Source: Amycolatopsis cihanbeyliensis (GTDB taxonomy: Bacteria > Actinomycetota > Actinomycetes > Mycobacteriales > Pseudonocardiaceae). From it: a stretch of DNA of 64,000 nt. How positions within the stretch are numbered: position 1 is the first letter of the stretch; each line of letters opens with the position of its first letter. Location of the stretch: positions 1,266,001-1,330,000 of the forward strand of contig NZ_VFML01000001.1 of the NCBI RefSeq assembly GCF_006715045.1. Reading direction: 5' to 3'. Under the pieces are notes generated by a model. The model did not search any database. It was not told the DNA's origin and saw only the letters and a program-made list of their open reading frames with translations. The translations under genes and the position numbers were made by a program. Positions 26,228 through 35,626 of this stretch are shown here, piece by piece.

Positions 26228-26878
26228 TTAGGCGCGATACTTCTCGCGCCAGTCGTCCAGGGTGCGCACCAGGTCCGCGAGCTGGGAACGCAGCTGCTCG
26301 GTGGCTTCCACCAGGCCCGCCCTGCCGGGACCGACCCGCACCGTGAAGGGTTCGCCGACCAGCAGGTCCACCACCGGCCGGAAGCGCCGCCCGCTGCCCT
26401 CCGGCCTGCGGGCGCCCCGGGTGGCCACCGGCAGCACGACGGCACCGGAGTTGCGCACCAGCCACGCGGCCCCGCGCTGCGCCTGGGTCACATCGCCCGA
26501 ACCACGGGCCCCTTCCGGGAACACCCCGACCAGGGCGCCCTCGCGCAGCAGCCGCGCCGCGACCAGCAACGGCTCGCGATCCGGTTCACCGCGGCGTACC
26601 GGGATCTGCCCGATCCTCCGCAGTGCCCAGCCGGGCAGCCCGTGGAACAGTTCCCGCTTCACCAGGAACACCGAGCGACGCGGCAGCATTCCGAAGATCA
26701 GTTGCGGTTCGAGGAACGAGCTGTGGTTGGCGATCAGCACCACCGGCCCGGTCCGCGGCACCCGCTCCAGGCCGTGCAACCGGAGCCGGAACGCGGGCCG
26801 GAAACAAAAGGTACCGATGAACCTGGCGAAGTCGTGCAGCCGGGGTGCGGAACCCGCGGGCAGCCCGGACGTACTCAC
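26228..26878 (-). CDS. 1-acylglycerol-3-phosphate O-acyltransferase-like (PlsC family)
   Basis: 216 residues from GTG 26878, which overlaps the cmk stop by 4 bp and is preceded by GGAGG. PlsC-family blocks are present: [10 protein letters not shown] (motif I), the GQIPVRRG region (motif II), FPEGARG (motif III) and VLPVATRG (motif IV). The catalytic HX4D reads HX4E here. The family transfers acyl chains to lysophosphatidate or related lipids at the inner membrane. Its place between cmk and der is common in actinobacteria. Exact acceptor unknown. Confidence 0.85.
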   Translation of the reverse strand: MSTSGLPAGSAPRLHDFARFIGTFCFRPAFRLRLHGLERVPRTGPVVLIANHSSFLEPQLIFGMLPRRSVFLVKRELFHGLPGWALRRIGQIPVRRGEPDREPLLVAARLLREGALVGVFPEGARGSGDVTQAQRGAAWLVRNSGAVVLPVATRGARRPEGSGRRFRPVVDLLVGEPFTVRVGPGRAGLVEATEQLRSQLADLVRTLDDWREKYRA

Positions 26879-27600
26879 CGAGTCGCCTCCGCGGCGCACC
26901 CGTTCAGCAGGCCGCGCCGGCAGGCCAGCTCGCTCAGCGCGATGATCACCTGGTCGATGTTCAGCTCCGAGGTGTCCACCGGCACGGCGTCCTCCGCGGG
27001 GCGCAGCGGCGAGGCCGCGCGGGTGGAGTCCAGCCGGTCCCGCCGCTCGACCGAGGCGCGAGTGTCGTCCGGGGCGGACGCCCGGCCCGCCGCGGCGTCC
27101 TGCGCTCCCCTGCGCTCGGCCCGAACCTCGGCGGAAGCGGTCAGGTAGATCTTCAGGCCCGCGTCCGGGGCCACCACCGTGCCGATGTCCCTGCCCTCGA
27201 CCACGATCCCGCCGGTCGCGGCCAGCACCCGCTCGATGATCTCCCGCTGCCGCGCCACCAGCAGCTCCCGCACCTCGGGAACCGCGGACACCGGGGACAC
27301 CGCGCGGTTGACCTCCTCGGTGCGGATCTCGGCGGCCAGCTCGGCACCGGCGAGCAGCGCCGCGGGGCGTGCGGGGTCGGTGCCGACGTCGAGCTCGACC
27401 GTGCCGGCGTGCCCGGCCACCGCCGCCGCGTCAGTGGGGTCGATCCCCGCGCGCAGCACGGCGAGGGTCACCAGCCGGTACATCGCACCGGTGTCCAGGT
27501 AACCCGCTCCCAGCCGGGAGGCGAGCGTGCGTGCCACCGTGGTCTTCCCGGTTCCCGACGGGCCGTCCATCGCGACCACGCCACGTAGGGCTCCCGACAC
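26875..27600 (-). CDS. cmk: (d)CMP kinase
   Basis: A 241-residue nucleoside monophosphate kinase. The P-loop is [12 protein letters not shown] (residues ~12-23), followed by YLDTGAMYR, the CMP-binding [13 protein letters not shown] and the lid Arg cluster. It phosphorylates CMP and dCMP, feeding CTP/dCTP pools, and is consistent with the family length. It starts the cmk-plsC-der unit. The ribosome site GGAGGCG lies upstream of the ATG. Confidence 0.95.
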   Translation of the reverse strand: MSGALRGVVAMDGPSGTGKTTVARTLASRLGAGYLDTGAMYRLVTLAVLRAGIDPTDAAAVAGHAGTVELDVGTDPARPAALLAGAELAAEIRTEEVNRAVSPVSAVPEVRELLVARQREIIERVLAATGGIVVEGRDIGTVVAPDAGLKIYLTASAEVRAERRGAQDAAAGRASAPDDTRASVERRDRLDSTRAASPLRPAEDAVPVDTSELNIDQVIIALSELACRRGLLNGCAAEATR

Positions 27601-27673
27601 CGTTGCGCCTCCTTAACCGTTGCTCAGCCACCTACCCCAGCGCATCATTCTGCCGGGAGGGCATGGGAACGGA

Positions 27674-28021
27674 TCAGTCGGCTTGCCCCTCCGCGCGCAG
27701 CCGCTCGTCCAGCTCGTCCACCTCCACGGCAGACCGCTCCACCGCGCCGGTGACGTAGCCCGCCTTGCCGAACAGCTGGGACAGCACCGGTGCGGTGATC
27801 ACCTGGAACAGCGCGACCAGTACCAGCGCGACCGCGTATCGCGGTTCCAGCCGCACCGCCGCACCGGCCAGCACCAGCAGCAACCCGAAGGTCTGGGTCT
27901 TGGTGGCCGCCTGCAGTCGGGTGAGCAGGTCGGGAAACCGCAGCAGGCCGAACGCGCCGAGCAGGCACAGCGCGGTGCCGGTAAGCAGGAGCACCGCGGA
28001 GATCGTGTCGTGGACGGTCAC
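27674..28021 (-). CDS. mnhG: Mrp antiporter subunit G
   Basis: 115 residues with three membrane helices, LGAFGLLRFPDLLTRLQAATK being the MnhG/PhaG signature region, plus a charged C-terminal tail. The GTG start overlaps the mnhF stop by 4 bp. It is the last gene of the seven-gene operon and a structural subunit of the cation/proton antiporter in the plasma membrane. Confidence 0.9.
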   Translation of the reverse strand: MTVHDTISAVLLLTGTALCLLGAFGLLRFPDLLTRLQAATKTQTFGLLLVLAGAAVRLEPRYAVALVLVALFQVITAPVLSQLFGKAGYVTGAVERSAVEVDELDERLRAEGQAD

Positions 28022-28284
28022 TGGTACTCCTCCCTGCGCTCGGCGAGCTTGACCGCACACAGCGAACCGACGAAGGCCAGCAGCGCGACCGACAACAGCA
28101 GGGCGACGTTCAGCGGGCGCTGCGACATTGCCATCTCCACCCCGACCCCGGCCAGGATCAGCACCAGCAGCATGTCCAGTGCCAGGATCCGGTCCAGGGT
28201 GCGCGGGCCGCGCACCAGCCGCGCCAGGGTGAGCAGCGCGGCCAGCGACAGCAGGCCGAAGGCGACGGAAAAGACGACGGTCAC
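28018..28284 (-). CDS. mnhF: Mrp antiporter subunit F
   Basis: 88 residues, three predicted membrane helices, with RLVRGPRTLDRILALDML, the conserved MnhF/PhaF stretch. It overlaps mnhE upstream and mnhG downstream by 4 bp each. It is a small membrane subunit needed for assembly of the Mrp complex. Confidence 0.9.
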   Translation of the reverse strand: MTVVFSVAFGLLSLAALLTLARLVRGPRTLDRILALDMLLVLILAGVGVEMAMSQRPLNVALLLSVALLAFVGSLCAVKLAERREEYQ

Positions 28285-28844
28285 CAGGCACCTCCCTTCG
28301 CGGGTGCCCGGCGCGCGGCGGCCACCCGGTCCCGCACGGTCGCGGCCTCCCGCGCGCTGCCGAGCGCCTCGACCACCCGGATCTGCAACTCGAGCACCTG
28401 GTCATGGGCGCGGGCGGCCTCCCGCGCCGAGCGCACCCCGAGGGCGTAGACGTAGTAGATCCCGCGTGCCCTGTCGATCTGCAGCACGAACTTGCCGGGG
28501 GTCAGCGAGACCATGTTGGCCGCGGCCACCACGGCGTGGTCACGTTCGGACAGCACGGGCACGGACAGCACGGCCTCCCGCACCGAGCGGCCGTAGCGGA
28601 GCACGAACCAGGCCGTCTGGAAGGCCGATGCGGTCAGATCGGCCACCACGAACACGACCAGTCGCAGCAGGCGCAGCGGCCGCACGAACAGTCCCGGCCT
28701 GGTGGGCAGCGGGAACAGCAACAACACGCCCAGCGCCACCACCACCCCGGTGAGCACGATGAACGGATCGACCGAGCCCCACAGCATGAACCAGACCAGC
28801 AGCAGCCAGACGAACATCGTGAGGGAGAAGCGTTGCCGGGTCAT
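28281..28844 (-). CDS. mnhE: Mrp antiporter subunit E
   Basis: 187 residues with the MnhE pattern: two or three N-terminal membrane helices, then a soluble part containing MVSLTPGKFVLQID. The C terminus is longer than in many family members and rich in Arg/Ala. It overlaps mnhD and mnhF by 4 bp. It contributes to the non-NADH-dehydrogenase-like side of the complex. Confidence 0.9.
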   Translation of the reverse strand: MTRQRFSLTMFVWLLLVWFMLWGSVDPFIVLTGVVVALGVLLLFPLPTRPGLFVRPLRLLRLVVFVVADLTASAFQTAWFVLRYGRSVREAVLSVPVLSERDHAVVAAANMVSLTPGKFVLQIDRARGIYYVYALGVRSAREAARAHDQVLELQIRVVEALGSAREAATVRDRVAAARRAPAKGGAW

Positions 28845-30376
28845 CGGTCACCTCCCTGCCCGAGTACCGCCTCGCGGTACGCCCCGCCGTCCAGGAGATC
28901 GTTCGCGGCACGCTCGCTGATCGCCGACAGCGGGCCCGCCAGCACCGCCACCGCGACCCCGGCCACCACCAGCCCGCCGGTGGCCAGCAGCATCGGCCGC
29001 GAGGTCGCGCCGGTGCCCACGGTCACCTCGTCGGTCGGGTCCGGGTCCGGATGCGGCGGGCACTCCCTACCCCAGAACGAGCCCACCCAGATCTTGGCCA
29101 CCGCGTAGAGGGTCAGCAGGCTGGTCAGCACCGCCCCGGCGGTCACCAGGTACGCGGTCGGGGTGGCCACCTCGGCCCCCGCGCGCAGCAGCGCGATCTT
29201 GGCGACGAACCCGGAGAACGGCGGGATACCGGCCAGGCTCAGCGCCGGCACCGCGAACAGGACGGCGACCAGGGGGTAGGCCTTGGCCACCCCGGACATG
29301 TCGCGCAGGGACACCGTGCCGGTGTGCCGGGTAACCACGCCGCTGACCAGGAACAACGCCGCCTGCACGATGATGTGGTGCACCACGTACAGGATCACCC
29401 CGGTCAGCCCGATCACGGTGAACAGCGCGAGCCCGAACAGCATGTACCCGATATGGCTGACCAGCAGGAAGGACATCAGCCGGTTGATGTCGTTCTGCGC
29501 GATCGCGCCGAGCACCCCGACGATCATGGTCAGTACCGCCACCACCAGCAGCAGGGTCCAGCTCGCGTCGTGGTCGAACACCAGCGCCTGGGTGCGGATC
29601 AGCGCGTACACCCCGACCTTGGTGAGCAGCCCGGCGAAGACCGCGGTGATCGGGGCGGGGGCGGTCGGGTAGCTGTCCGGCAGCCAGAAGTGCAGCGGCA
29701 CCAGCGCGGCCTTGATCCCGAAGACCACCACGACCAGCAGGCCGAGCACGGTCTTGACGCCCTCGGGCAGTTCGGCGACCCGCACGGCGAGGTCGGCCAT
29801 GTTCACCGTGCCGGTCGCCGCGTACACCAGGGCGACCATGGTGAGGAACAGCAGCGAGGAGGTGAGGCTGACGATCACGTAGGTCATCCCCGCCCGCACC
29901 CGCGGCGCGTTGCTCCGCCTGGTGATCAGTACGTAGGAGGCGGACAGCATGATCTCGAAGGCGACGAACAGGTTGAACAGGTCGCCGGTCAGGTAGGCCA
30001 TGGACACCCCGGCGCAGAGCACCAGGTACATCGGCAGGAACGCGGTGGAGGTGGTGCCGCGGCCGTAGTCCACGATCCGCTGGCCGATGGAGAAGATCAG
30101 CACGGCCAGCGTGACCACGGCGGACACCAGCAGCAACAGCGCGGAGAGCCGGTCGGCGATCAGGGTGATCCCGAACGGCGGCGCGTGCCCGCCCAGCTGC
30201 AGCACCACCGGCCCCTGCTCGTCCACGTGCACCAGCAGGACCGCTGCCACGGCCGCGATGGCGGTGAGCACCAGCACGCCGAGCAGCCGCTGCGCCGCGG
30301 GCGAGCGCCGCGCCACCAGAGACAGCGCCGCCGCCAGCAGCGGCAGCAGCACGGGCAGCGAGACCAGGGTGGTCAC
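28841..30376 (-). CDS. mnhD: Mrp antiporter subunit D
   Basis: A 511-residue polytopic protein of the complex I antiporter-subunit family, about fourteen membrane helices. The conserved block KAALVPLHFWLPDSYPTAP and the helix-break region VGVYALIRTQA supply the buried Lys/His residues of the proton path. The ATG overlaps the mnhC stop. With MnhA it forms the ion-translocating core. A short hydrophilic insert near residue ~455 precedes the last helix. Confidence 0.93.
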   Translation of the reverse strand: MTTLVSLPVLLPLLAAALSLVARRSPAAQRLLGVLVLTAIAAVAAVLLVHVDEQGPVVLQLGGHAPPFGITLIADRLSALLLLVSAVVTLAVLIFSIGQRIVDYGRGTTSTAFLPMYLVLCAGVSMAYLTGDLFNLFVAFEIMLSASYVLITRRSNAPRVRAGMTYVIVSLTSSLLFLTMVALVYAATGTVNMADLAVRVAELPEGVKTVLGLLVVVVFGIKAALVPLHFWLPDSYPTAPAPITAVFAGLLTKVGVYALIRTQALVFDHDASWTLLLVVAVLTMIVGVLGAIAQNDINRLMSFLLVSHIGYMLFGLALFTVIGLTGVILYVVHHIIVQAALFLVSGVVTRHTGTVSLRDMSGVAKAYPLVAVLFAVPALSLAGIPPFSGFVAKIALLRAGAEVATPTAYLVTAGAVLTSLLTLYAVAKIWVGSFWGRECPPHPDPDPTDEVTVGTGATSRPMLLATGGLVVAGVAVAVLAGPLSAISERAANDLLDGGAYREAVLGQGGDR

Positions 30377-30864
30377 CGGCGCACCCCCGGCCCGGTGTCC
30401 CCTTCGTTCCCGGACTCGCCGGTCTCACTGGTGCCTTCGTGGTCCGCGGCGTCCTCGGGATCCTCGGCCTCGGTGGTCTCCGCGGCGGCGCTCATCTCCT
30501 GCGCCTCGGCCACCGCCTCGGCGATCCGGCGGTCCTCGAGGTCGTCCCGCACCTCGTCGTGCCCGAGCAGCACCCAGGACCGGTAGGCCAGTGCGAGCAG
30601 GAAGGTCAGCAGGCCGAAGGTGATCACGATCGCGGTGAGCGCCATGGCCTGCGGCAGCGGGTCGGACATCTCGTCCAGCCCGGCCATCCCGATGAACGGG
30701 GGCACGCCCGGCGGCCCGCCCGCGACCTGGAGGAACAGGTTGGCGCCGTGGCCGAGCAGCACGATGCCGATGATCACCCGCATCAGCGAGCGCTGCATGA
30801 TCAGGTAGAAGCCCGCCGTGTACAACGCCGCGAGGATGACGGCCATGGTCAGGTTGATGGTCAC
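30373..30864 (-). CDS. mnhC: Mrp antiporter subunit C
   Basis: 163 residues; NuoK-like with three helices in the first ~110 residues (YLIMQRSLMRVIIGIVLLGH; DPLPQAMALTAIVITFG). It ends in an unusually long acidic tail (~50 residues of Glu/Asp/Ala). GTG 30864 overlaps the mnhB stop by 4 bp. The tail is beyond the usual family length and may be a cytoplasmic extension. Confidence 0.92.
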   Translation of the reverse strand: MTINLTMAVILAALYTAGFYLIMQRSLMRVIIGIVLLGHGANLFLQVAGGPPGVPPFIGMAGLDEMSDPLPQAMALTAIVITFGLLTFLLALAYRSWVLLGHDEVRDDLEDRRIAEAVAEAQEMSAAAETTEAEDPEDAADHEGTSETGESGNEGDTGPGVRR

Positions 30865-31424
30865 AGAGACTCGGCCTCCTCCTCGTTCTGCCGCTCCAGT
30901 TCGCGGGTCTCGATGCCGGAGCCGAGCGTGCGCATCAGGTCCAGCACCACGCCGACGATCAGCAGGTACACGCCGATGTCCAGGGCGAGGCTGCTGACGA
31001 TCTCGAGTTCGCCGAGCACCGGAGGGTGCAGTGTCCACACCGCGCTGGACAGCACGGGCTTGCCGAAGGCCACCGGGACGAGCGCGGTGGTCACCGCGAC
31101 GGCCAGCCCGTAGCCGATCAGCACCGGCGGCCGGACCCGGGTGGCGGCGGCGATCTCGGCACTGCCACCCGCGACGTAACGCAGCACGAAGGCGAGCCCG
31201 GCGACGAGGCCGCCGGTGAACCCGCCGCCCGCGTAGTGGTGCCCCGCGAACAGCAGGTACAGCGACACCACCAGCACGGTCGGGAAGATGATCCTGGTGC
31301 ACACCTCCAGCAGCAGCGAGCGCGGCCACCCGTGCGTGCTCTGCTCGGCGAGCAGCCACTGCTCCCGCGGCCAGTCCCACTCGGTCCAGTGCACCGGCTC
31401 CTCGTCGTGCTCGCGCTCGGTCAT
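30861..31424 (-). CDS. mnhB: Mrp antiporter subunit B
   Basis: 187 residues, four membrane helices in the MnhB pattern (TRIIFPTVLVVSLYLLFAGH, GGGFTGGLVAGLAF, ALDIGVYLLIVGVVLDL), with a hydrophilic N-terminal tail of ~35 residues rich in Glu and Trp. The ATG overlaps the mnhA stop (ATGA). It is a membrane subunit of the antiporter. Confidence 0.92.
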   Translation of the reverse strand: MTEREHDEEPVHWTEWDWPREQWLLAEQSTHGWPRSLLLEVCTRIIFPTVLVVSLYLLFAGHHYAGGGFTGGLVAGLAFVLRYVAGGSAEIAAATRVRPPVLIGYGLAVAVTTALVPVAFGKPVLSSAVWTLHPPVLGELEIVSSLALDIGVYLLIVGVVLDLMRTLGSGIETRELERQNEEEAESL

Positions 31425-33781
31425 GGCCCGCGCTCCTCGGTCTCGTGGGCAGGCTCGTCCTGCCTGGAGTGCCCTCCGGTGCGGCGCCGGGGCAGGTAGC
31501 CGGCCAGCGCGAGGCTGGCCGCCCCGGTGGCCGCGACGGCGAGCACCACGATCTCGCCCACGGTGTCGAACGCGCGGAAGTCGACCAGGATCGCGTTCAC
31601 CACGTTGTGTGCCCCCGCCTCGGGCAGCGCCCGCTGGAGGTACTCGGCGGAGGCCTCGGAGGGCTCCGGCCGGTTACCGGAGAACAGCACCGCCAGCAGC
31701 GCCACGAACACTCCGCCCGCGCCCGCCACGGTCGCCTTCATCCAGCGCGTGCTGCGGATCGGTGGGTGGGACTGGACGAACGTCGAGGGAAACCGGCGCA
31801 GCACGAAGACGAACACGACCAGCGTCAGCGACTCGACCAAAAACTGGGCCAGCGCGAGGTCGGTGCCGCCGTGCACGAGGAACAGCGCGCCGATGCCGTA
31901 GCCGACCACCCCGGTGAGCAGCACGGCGGTCAGCCTGCGCCGGGCCAGCAGCACCGTGGCGGTGGCCACCAGCACCACGATCGCCACCGGCAGTTGCAAC
32001 CAGGTGTCGAACAGCGCGGGGGCACTCGCGTCCACCGCGCCGGTGAGCAGCCCGGCGCCGGGCACCAGCACCACCACGAGCAGGATGGTGCCGATGTAGG
32101 TGGGCAGTGATCCGGTCTGCACCCGGCCGGTGAACCCGTGCGCGAGGCCGTCCAGTCCGGTGACCGCCCGGTGGTAACCGCGCTGGGCGTGCAACGGCCC
32201 CGGCACCCAACCGGACATTCGCAGCATGACCGGGTTGGCCCGGTGTACGAGGTATCCGCCGCCGAGGATCACCGCGGACAGCAGCAGCGGCAGGGTCCAG
32301 CCGTGCCACAGTGCGAGGTGATACGGCTCGGCCCCGGCGGGGTAGGCGGAGGCGTAGCCAGCCGGCAACGGCTCGACCAGGCCCACCAGCAGGGGCAGCA
32401 CCAGCCCGGCCAGCGCGGGCAGTGCGATCGTCACCCCGAAACCGGCCCCGGGCGCGGGCGGTTGCGAGGGTGTGGCGCCGCGCCGGCTACCGAAGGCGCC
32501 GACCAGGAAACGCAGGCTGTAGGCCACCGTGAACACCGATCCGAGCACGAGCCCGGCGAGCACGGCCGTCTCCCTGAACCCGCCACCGGCGAAGGCCTCC
32601 AGCGCGGCCTCCTTGCCGACGAACCCGAGCAGCGGGGGCACCCCGGCCATCGAGGCCGCGGCCAGCCCGGCGAGGGTGGCCACCGCTGGCCAGCGCGCAC
32701 CGAGCCCGGACAGCTCGCGGATGTCCCGCGTCCCGGCCCGCCGGTCGATCGCGCCCACGGTGAGGAACAGGGTGGACTTGAAAAGCCCGTGCGCGAGCAG
32801 CATCGTGGCGCCCGCAATGGCGGCGACGTAGCTGCCGGTGCCCAGCAGCACCATGAGAAAGCCGAGCTGGCTGACCGTGCCGAAGGCCAGCAGGATCTTC
32901 AGGTCGTGCTCGCGCAGGGCGCGGAAGCCGCCGAGCACCATGGTCCAGACCCCGAGGATCAGCACCGGGATCCACCAGGCAGGCAGGTCGGCGAAGCCGG
33001 GGGCGAACCGGGCCACCAGGTAGACCCCGGCCTTGACCATGGCCGCGGCATGCAGATAGGCGCTCACCGGAGTCGGGGCGACCATCGCCGCGGGCAACCA
33101 CGGGTGGAACGGCACCTGCGCGGACTTGGTGAAGGCGCCGAGGAGCACCAGCACAACGGCGATGTCCACGACGGTCCCGCTCGGCGGTGCGGCCACGATC
33201 TCGGACACCCGGAAGGTGCCCGCCTGGACCCCCAGCAAGATCAGGCCCAGCAGCATGGCCAGCCCGCCGAGGGCGGTGACCAGCAACGCCTGCATGGCCG
33301 AGCGGCGCACATTCTTGCCGATCCCGTCGCCGCCGACCAGGAGGAAGGAGCAGACCGTTGTCAGCTCCCAAAAGATGTAGAGCGAGAACACGTCGTCGGC
33401 GAGGACCAGACCCAGCATGGACCCGGCGAAGACCAGCAGCAGCACCGAGTTCCGGCCGACATCGCTCCCGCCCGGCTTGGCGTAGAACGCGTAGTAGCAC
33501 AGCACCAGTGCGCCGATCCCGGCGACGAGCACGATCATCACCATGGCCAGCGTGTCCAGCCGCAGCACGACGTCCAGGCCGATCCGGGGAGCCCAGGAAA
33601 AGGACTCGGTGACTGGGTCACCCTCCGGAGTGAACCGGAGGAAGGAGTACCCGAGCGTGCCCGCGGGGACGAGCGCGGCGACCCCGAAGGCCCACCGCCC
33701 GTACCGCCGCGCCACCAGCGGCAACACGCACGCCACCACGAAGTGCACCGCGATCGCGATCAGCACGCCTGCTCTCACCAC
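31421..33781 (-). CDS. mnhA: Mrp antiporter subunit A
   Basis: 786 residues: a NuoL-like domain (about 1-500) with the VPFHPWLPAAMVAPTPVSAY block and further buried Lys/His helices. Then come the MrpA-specific C-terminal helices with the FLVESLTLVVFVFVLRRFP region and an MnhB-like end (FDTVGEIVVLAVAATG). It is the first gene of the operon A-B-C-D-E-F-G, with every junction overlapping by 4 bp, so it sets expression of the whole complex. The complex exports Na+ (or other cations) for H+ entry and supports alkali and salt tolerance. Confidence 0.94.
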   Translation of the reverse strand: MVRAGVLIAIAVHFVVACVLPLVARRYGRWAFGVAALVPAGTLGYSFLRFTPEGDPVTESFSWAPRIGLDVVLRLDTLAMVMIVLVAGIGALVLCYYAFYAKPGGSDVGRNSVLLLVFAGSMLGLVLADDVFSLYIFWELTTVCSFLLVGGDGIGKNVRRSAMQALLVTALGGLAMLLGLILLGVQAGTFRVSEIVAAPPSGTVVDIAVVLVLLGAFTKSAQVPFHPWLPAAMVAPTPVSAYLHAAAMVKAGVYLVARFAPGFADLPAWWIPVLILGVWTMVLGGFRALREHDLKILLAFGTVSQLGFLMVLLGTGSYVAAIAGATMLLAHGLFKSTLFLTVGAIDRRAGTRDIRELSGLGARWPAVATLAGLAAASMAGVPPLLGFVGKEAALEAFAGGGFRETAVLAGLVLGSVFTVAYSLRFLVGAFGSRRGATPSQPPAPGAGFGVTIALPALAGLVLPLLVGLVEPLPAGYASAYPAGAEPYHLALWHGWTLPLLLSAVILGGGYLVHRANPVMLRMSGWVPGPLHAQRGYHRAVTGLDGLAHGFTGRVQTGSLPTYIGTILLVVVLVPGAGLLTGAVDASAPALFDTWLQLPVAIVVLVATATVLLARRRLTAVLLTGVVGYGIGALFLVHGGTDLALAQFLVESLTLVVFVFVLRRFPSTFVQSHPPIRSTRWMKATVAGAGGVFVALLAVLFSGNRPEPSEASAEYLQRALPEAGAHNVVNAILVDFRAFDTVGEIVVLAVAATGAASLALAGYLPRRRTGGHSRQDEPAHETEERGP

Positions 33782-33881
33782 CGTTCGTGTTCCGCCGGTA
33801 CGTAATCACATGGGGGACGGTGTGGCCGGGATTTCCGGCCTGCACGGGCAGGTGTTTTGCGGAATCGGTTACCTTGGATGT

Positions 33882-34364
33882 GTGAACGTCGAAGTAACAC
33901 CGCTGCCGGGCATCGGCGTCCGCAAGGACTTCGCGATGGAGAACGGGCGGCGGATCGGTGTGGTCACCCACAAGGACGGCCAGATCGAGCTGATCCTCTC
34001 CAAATCGGACGATCCGGATGCCTGCATCGCCTCGCTGCCGCTGACCACGGAGGAAGCGGGGGCGCTCGCGAACCTGCTCGGCGCGCCCCAGCTGGTCGCG
34101 CAGCTGAACGAGGACCATCGGGAGTTCGCCGGGATTCACACCCGGCAGATCTCCATCAAGACCGGCTCGCCCTTCCACGGCCGCACCCTCGGGGACACCA
34201 CGCTGCGCACCCGCACCGGTGTCTCGGTGGTCGCGGTCATGCGGGCCGGGCAGGTACAGCCCTCCCCCACTCCCGAGTTCACCTTCACCGGAGGGGACGT
34301 ACTGGTCGCGGTCGGGACCTCGGACGGCCTGGACGAGGCCATCAAGATCCTCCGGCACGGCTGA
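33882..34364 (+). CDS. khtT: K+/H+ antiporter regulatory subunit, KhtT-like (TrkA-C domain)
   Basis: 160 residues. The N-terminal half is KhtT-specific. The C-terminal half (from ~95) is an RCK/TrkA-C domain: GSPFHGRTLGDTTLRTRTGVS, then GDVLVAVGTSDGLDEA. In Bacillus KhtT gates the partner antiporter in response to nucleotide and pH. The GTG at 33882 is the most plausible start. It ends exactly where the antiporter gene begins, and it is divergent from the Mrp operon with about 100 bp between them. Confidence 0.85.
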   Translation: MNVEVTPLPGIGVRKDFAMENGRRIGVVTHKDGQIELILSKSDDPDACIASLPLTTEEAGALANLLGAPQLVAQLNEDHREFAGIHTRQISIKTGSPFHGRTLGDTTLRTRTGVSVVAVMRAGQVQPSPTPEFTFTGGDVLVAVGTSDGLDEAIKILRHG

Positions 34365-35549
34365 GTGCCCGTGGACCACACCGCTTTCGCGCTGATCGAG
34401 CTCGGCGCCGTCTTCTTCGTGCTGGGCGTGCTGGGCAGGCTGGCAGGCAAGATCGGGATGTCGCCGATCCCGCTCTACCTGCTCGGCGGCCTTGCCTTCG
34501 GCACCGGTGGAGTACTGCCGCTCGGCGATATCGGCGGGTTCGCCCAGCTGGGCAGCGAGATCGGTGTGGTGCTGCTGCTGTTGCTGCTGGGGCTGGAGTA
34601 CTCGGCGGCGGAGCTGGTCACCGGGCTGAAGCGGTCCTGGATGTCCGGGCTGATGGACATCGTGTTGAACGCCACACCTGGCGCCGTGGTGGCGCTGCTG
34701 CTCGGCTGGGGACCGGTCGGCGCCTTCGTGCTCGCCGGGGTCACCTACATCTCCTCCTCCGGCATCATCGCCAAGGTCCTCGGCGATCTCGGCAGGCTCG
34801 GTAACCGGGAGACCCCGGTGGTGCTGTCCATCCTGGTGTTCGAGGACCTGGTGATGGCGCTGTACCTGCCGATCCTGACCACGGTGCTGGCCGGGATCTC
34901 GTTCCTCGGCGGGCTGCAGGCCGTCGGCATCTCGCTGGCCGTGATCACCGTGGTGCTGGTGATCGCGTTGCGGTACGGCCGATATGTCTCGGCCGTGGTG
35001 GACAGCCCCGACCGTGAGGTGTTCCTGCTCAAGCTGCTCGGCGCGGCGCTACTGGTCGCCGGGCTGGCCTCGGCCATGCAGGTGTCCGCGGCGGTCGGCG
35101 CGTTCCTGCTGGGCATCGCCATCTCCGGGTCCACGGCGGAGAGCGCCACCCGCATCCTGGAACCCCTGCGCGACCTGTTCGCCGCGATGTTCTTCGTGGT
35201 GTTCGGGCTGAACACCGATCCGCGGTCGATCCCGCCGGTACTGGTGTGGGCGATCGTGCTGGCGCTCAGCACCGCGCTGACCAAGGTCGCGACCGGTTGG
35301 TGGGCCGCGCGCAGGCAGGGCATCGGCAGGCTGGGCCGCGCCCGCGCCGGGGCATCACTGGTGGCCCGCGGCGAGTTCTCGATCATCATCGCCGGGCTGG
35401 CGGTCGCCGCGGGCGCGGTCGAGGGCCGGCTCGCCGCGCTGGCCACCGCCTACGTCCTGCTGATGGCCATCATCGGCCCGATCGCGGCCAGGATCGTGGA
35501 ACCCCTCGCCCGCGCCGTGCAACGCACCCCGGCCGCCGCCCCCGCCTAA
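34365..35549 (+). CDS. khtU: K+(cation)/H+ antiporter, KhtU/CPA2 family
   Basis: A 394-residue CPA2-type antiporter with about twelve helices. It has the LLLGLEYSAAEL segment, the discontinuous-helix region with VLVFEDLVMALYLP-like acidic residues, and AVGAFLLGIAISGS. There is no RCK domain of its own; regulation comes from the KhtT-like protein encoded immediately upstream. The GTG start directly abuts the khtT stop. It exports K+ (possibly NH4+) in exchange for protons, complementing the Na+/H+ Mrp system next to it. Confidence 0.88.
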   Translation: MPVDHTAFALIELGAVFFVLGVLGRLAGKIGMSPIPLYLLGGLAFGTGGVLPLGDIGGFAQLGSEIGVVLLLLLLGLEYSAAELVTGLKRSWMSGLMDIVLNATPGAVVALLLGWGPVGAFVLAGVTYISSSGIIAKVLGDLGRLGNRETPVVLSILVFEDLVMALYLPILTTVLAGISFLGGLQAVGISLAVITVVLVIALRYGRYVSAVVDSPDREVFLLKLLGAALLVAGLASAMQVSAAVGAFLLGIAISGSTAESATRILEPLRDLFAAMFFVVFGLNTDPRSIPPVLVWAIVLALSTALTKVATGWWAARRQGIGRLGRARAGASLVARGEFSIIIAGLAVAAGAVEGRLAALATAYVLLMAIIGPIAARIVEPLARAVQRTPAAAPA

Positions 35550-35626
35550 CCGTGTTTGCCGCTCCCGTACGTGAGTGAGTCAAGTTGTGGGTGGGGCGTC
35601 GTTGCCCCAAGCTGCATCTCTGCTGG

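Noticed and set aside
32138..33805. A 555-codon plus-strand frame opposite mnhA
   Set aside because: Composition is low complexity (Gly, Gln, His, Arg) and the minus strand holds a clear MrpA; treated as an antisense shadow.
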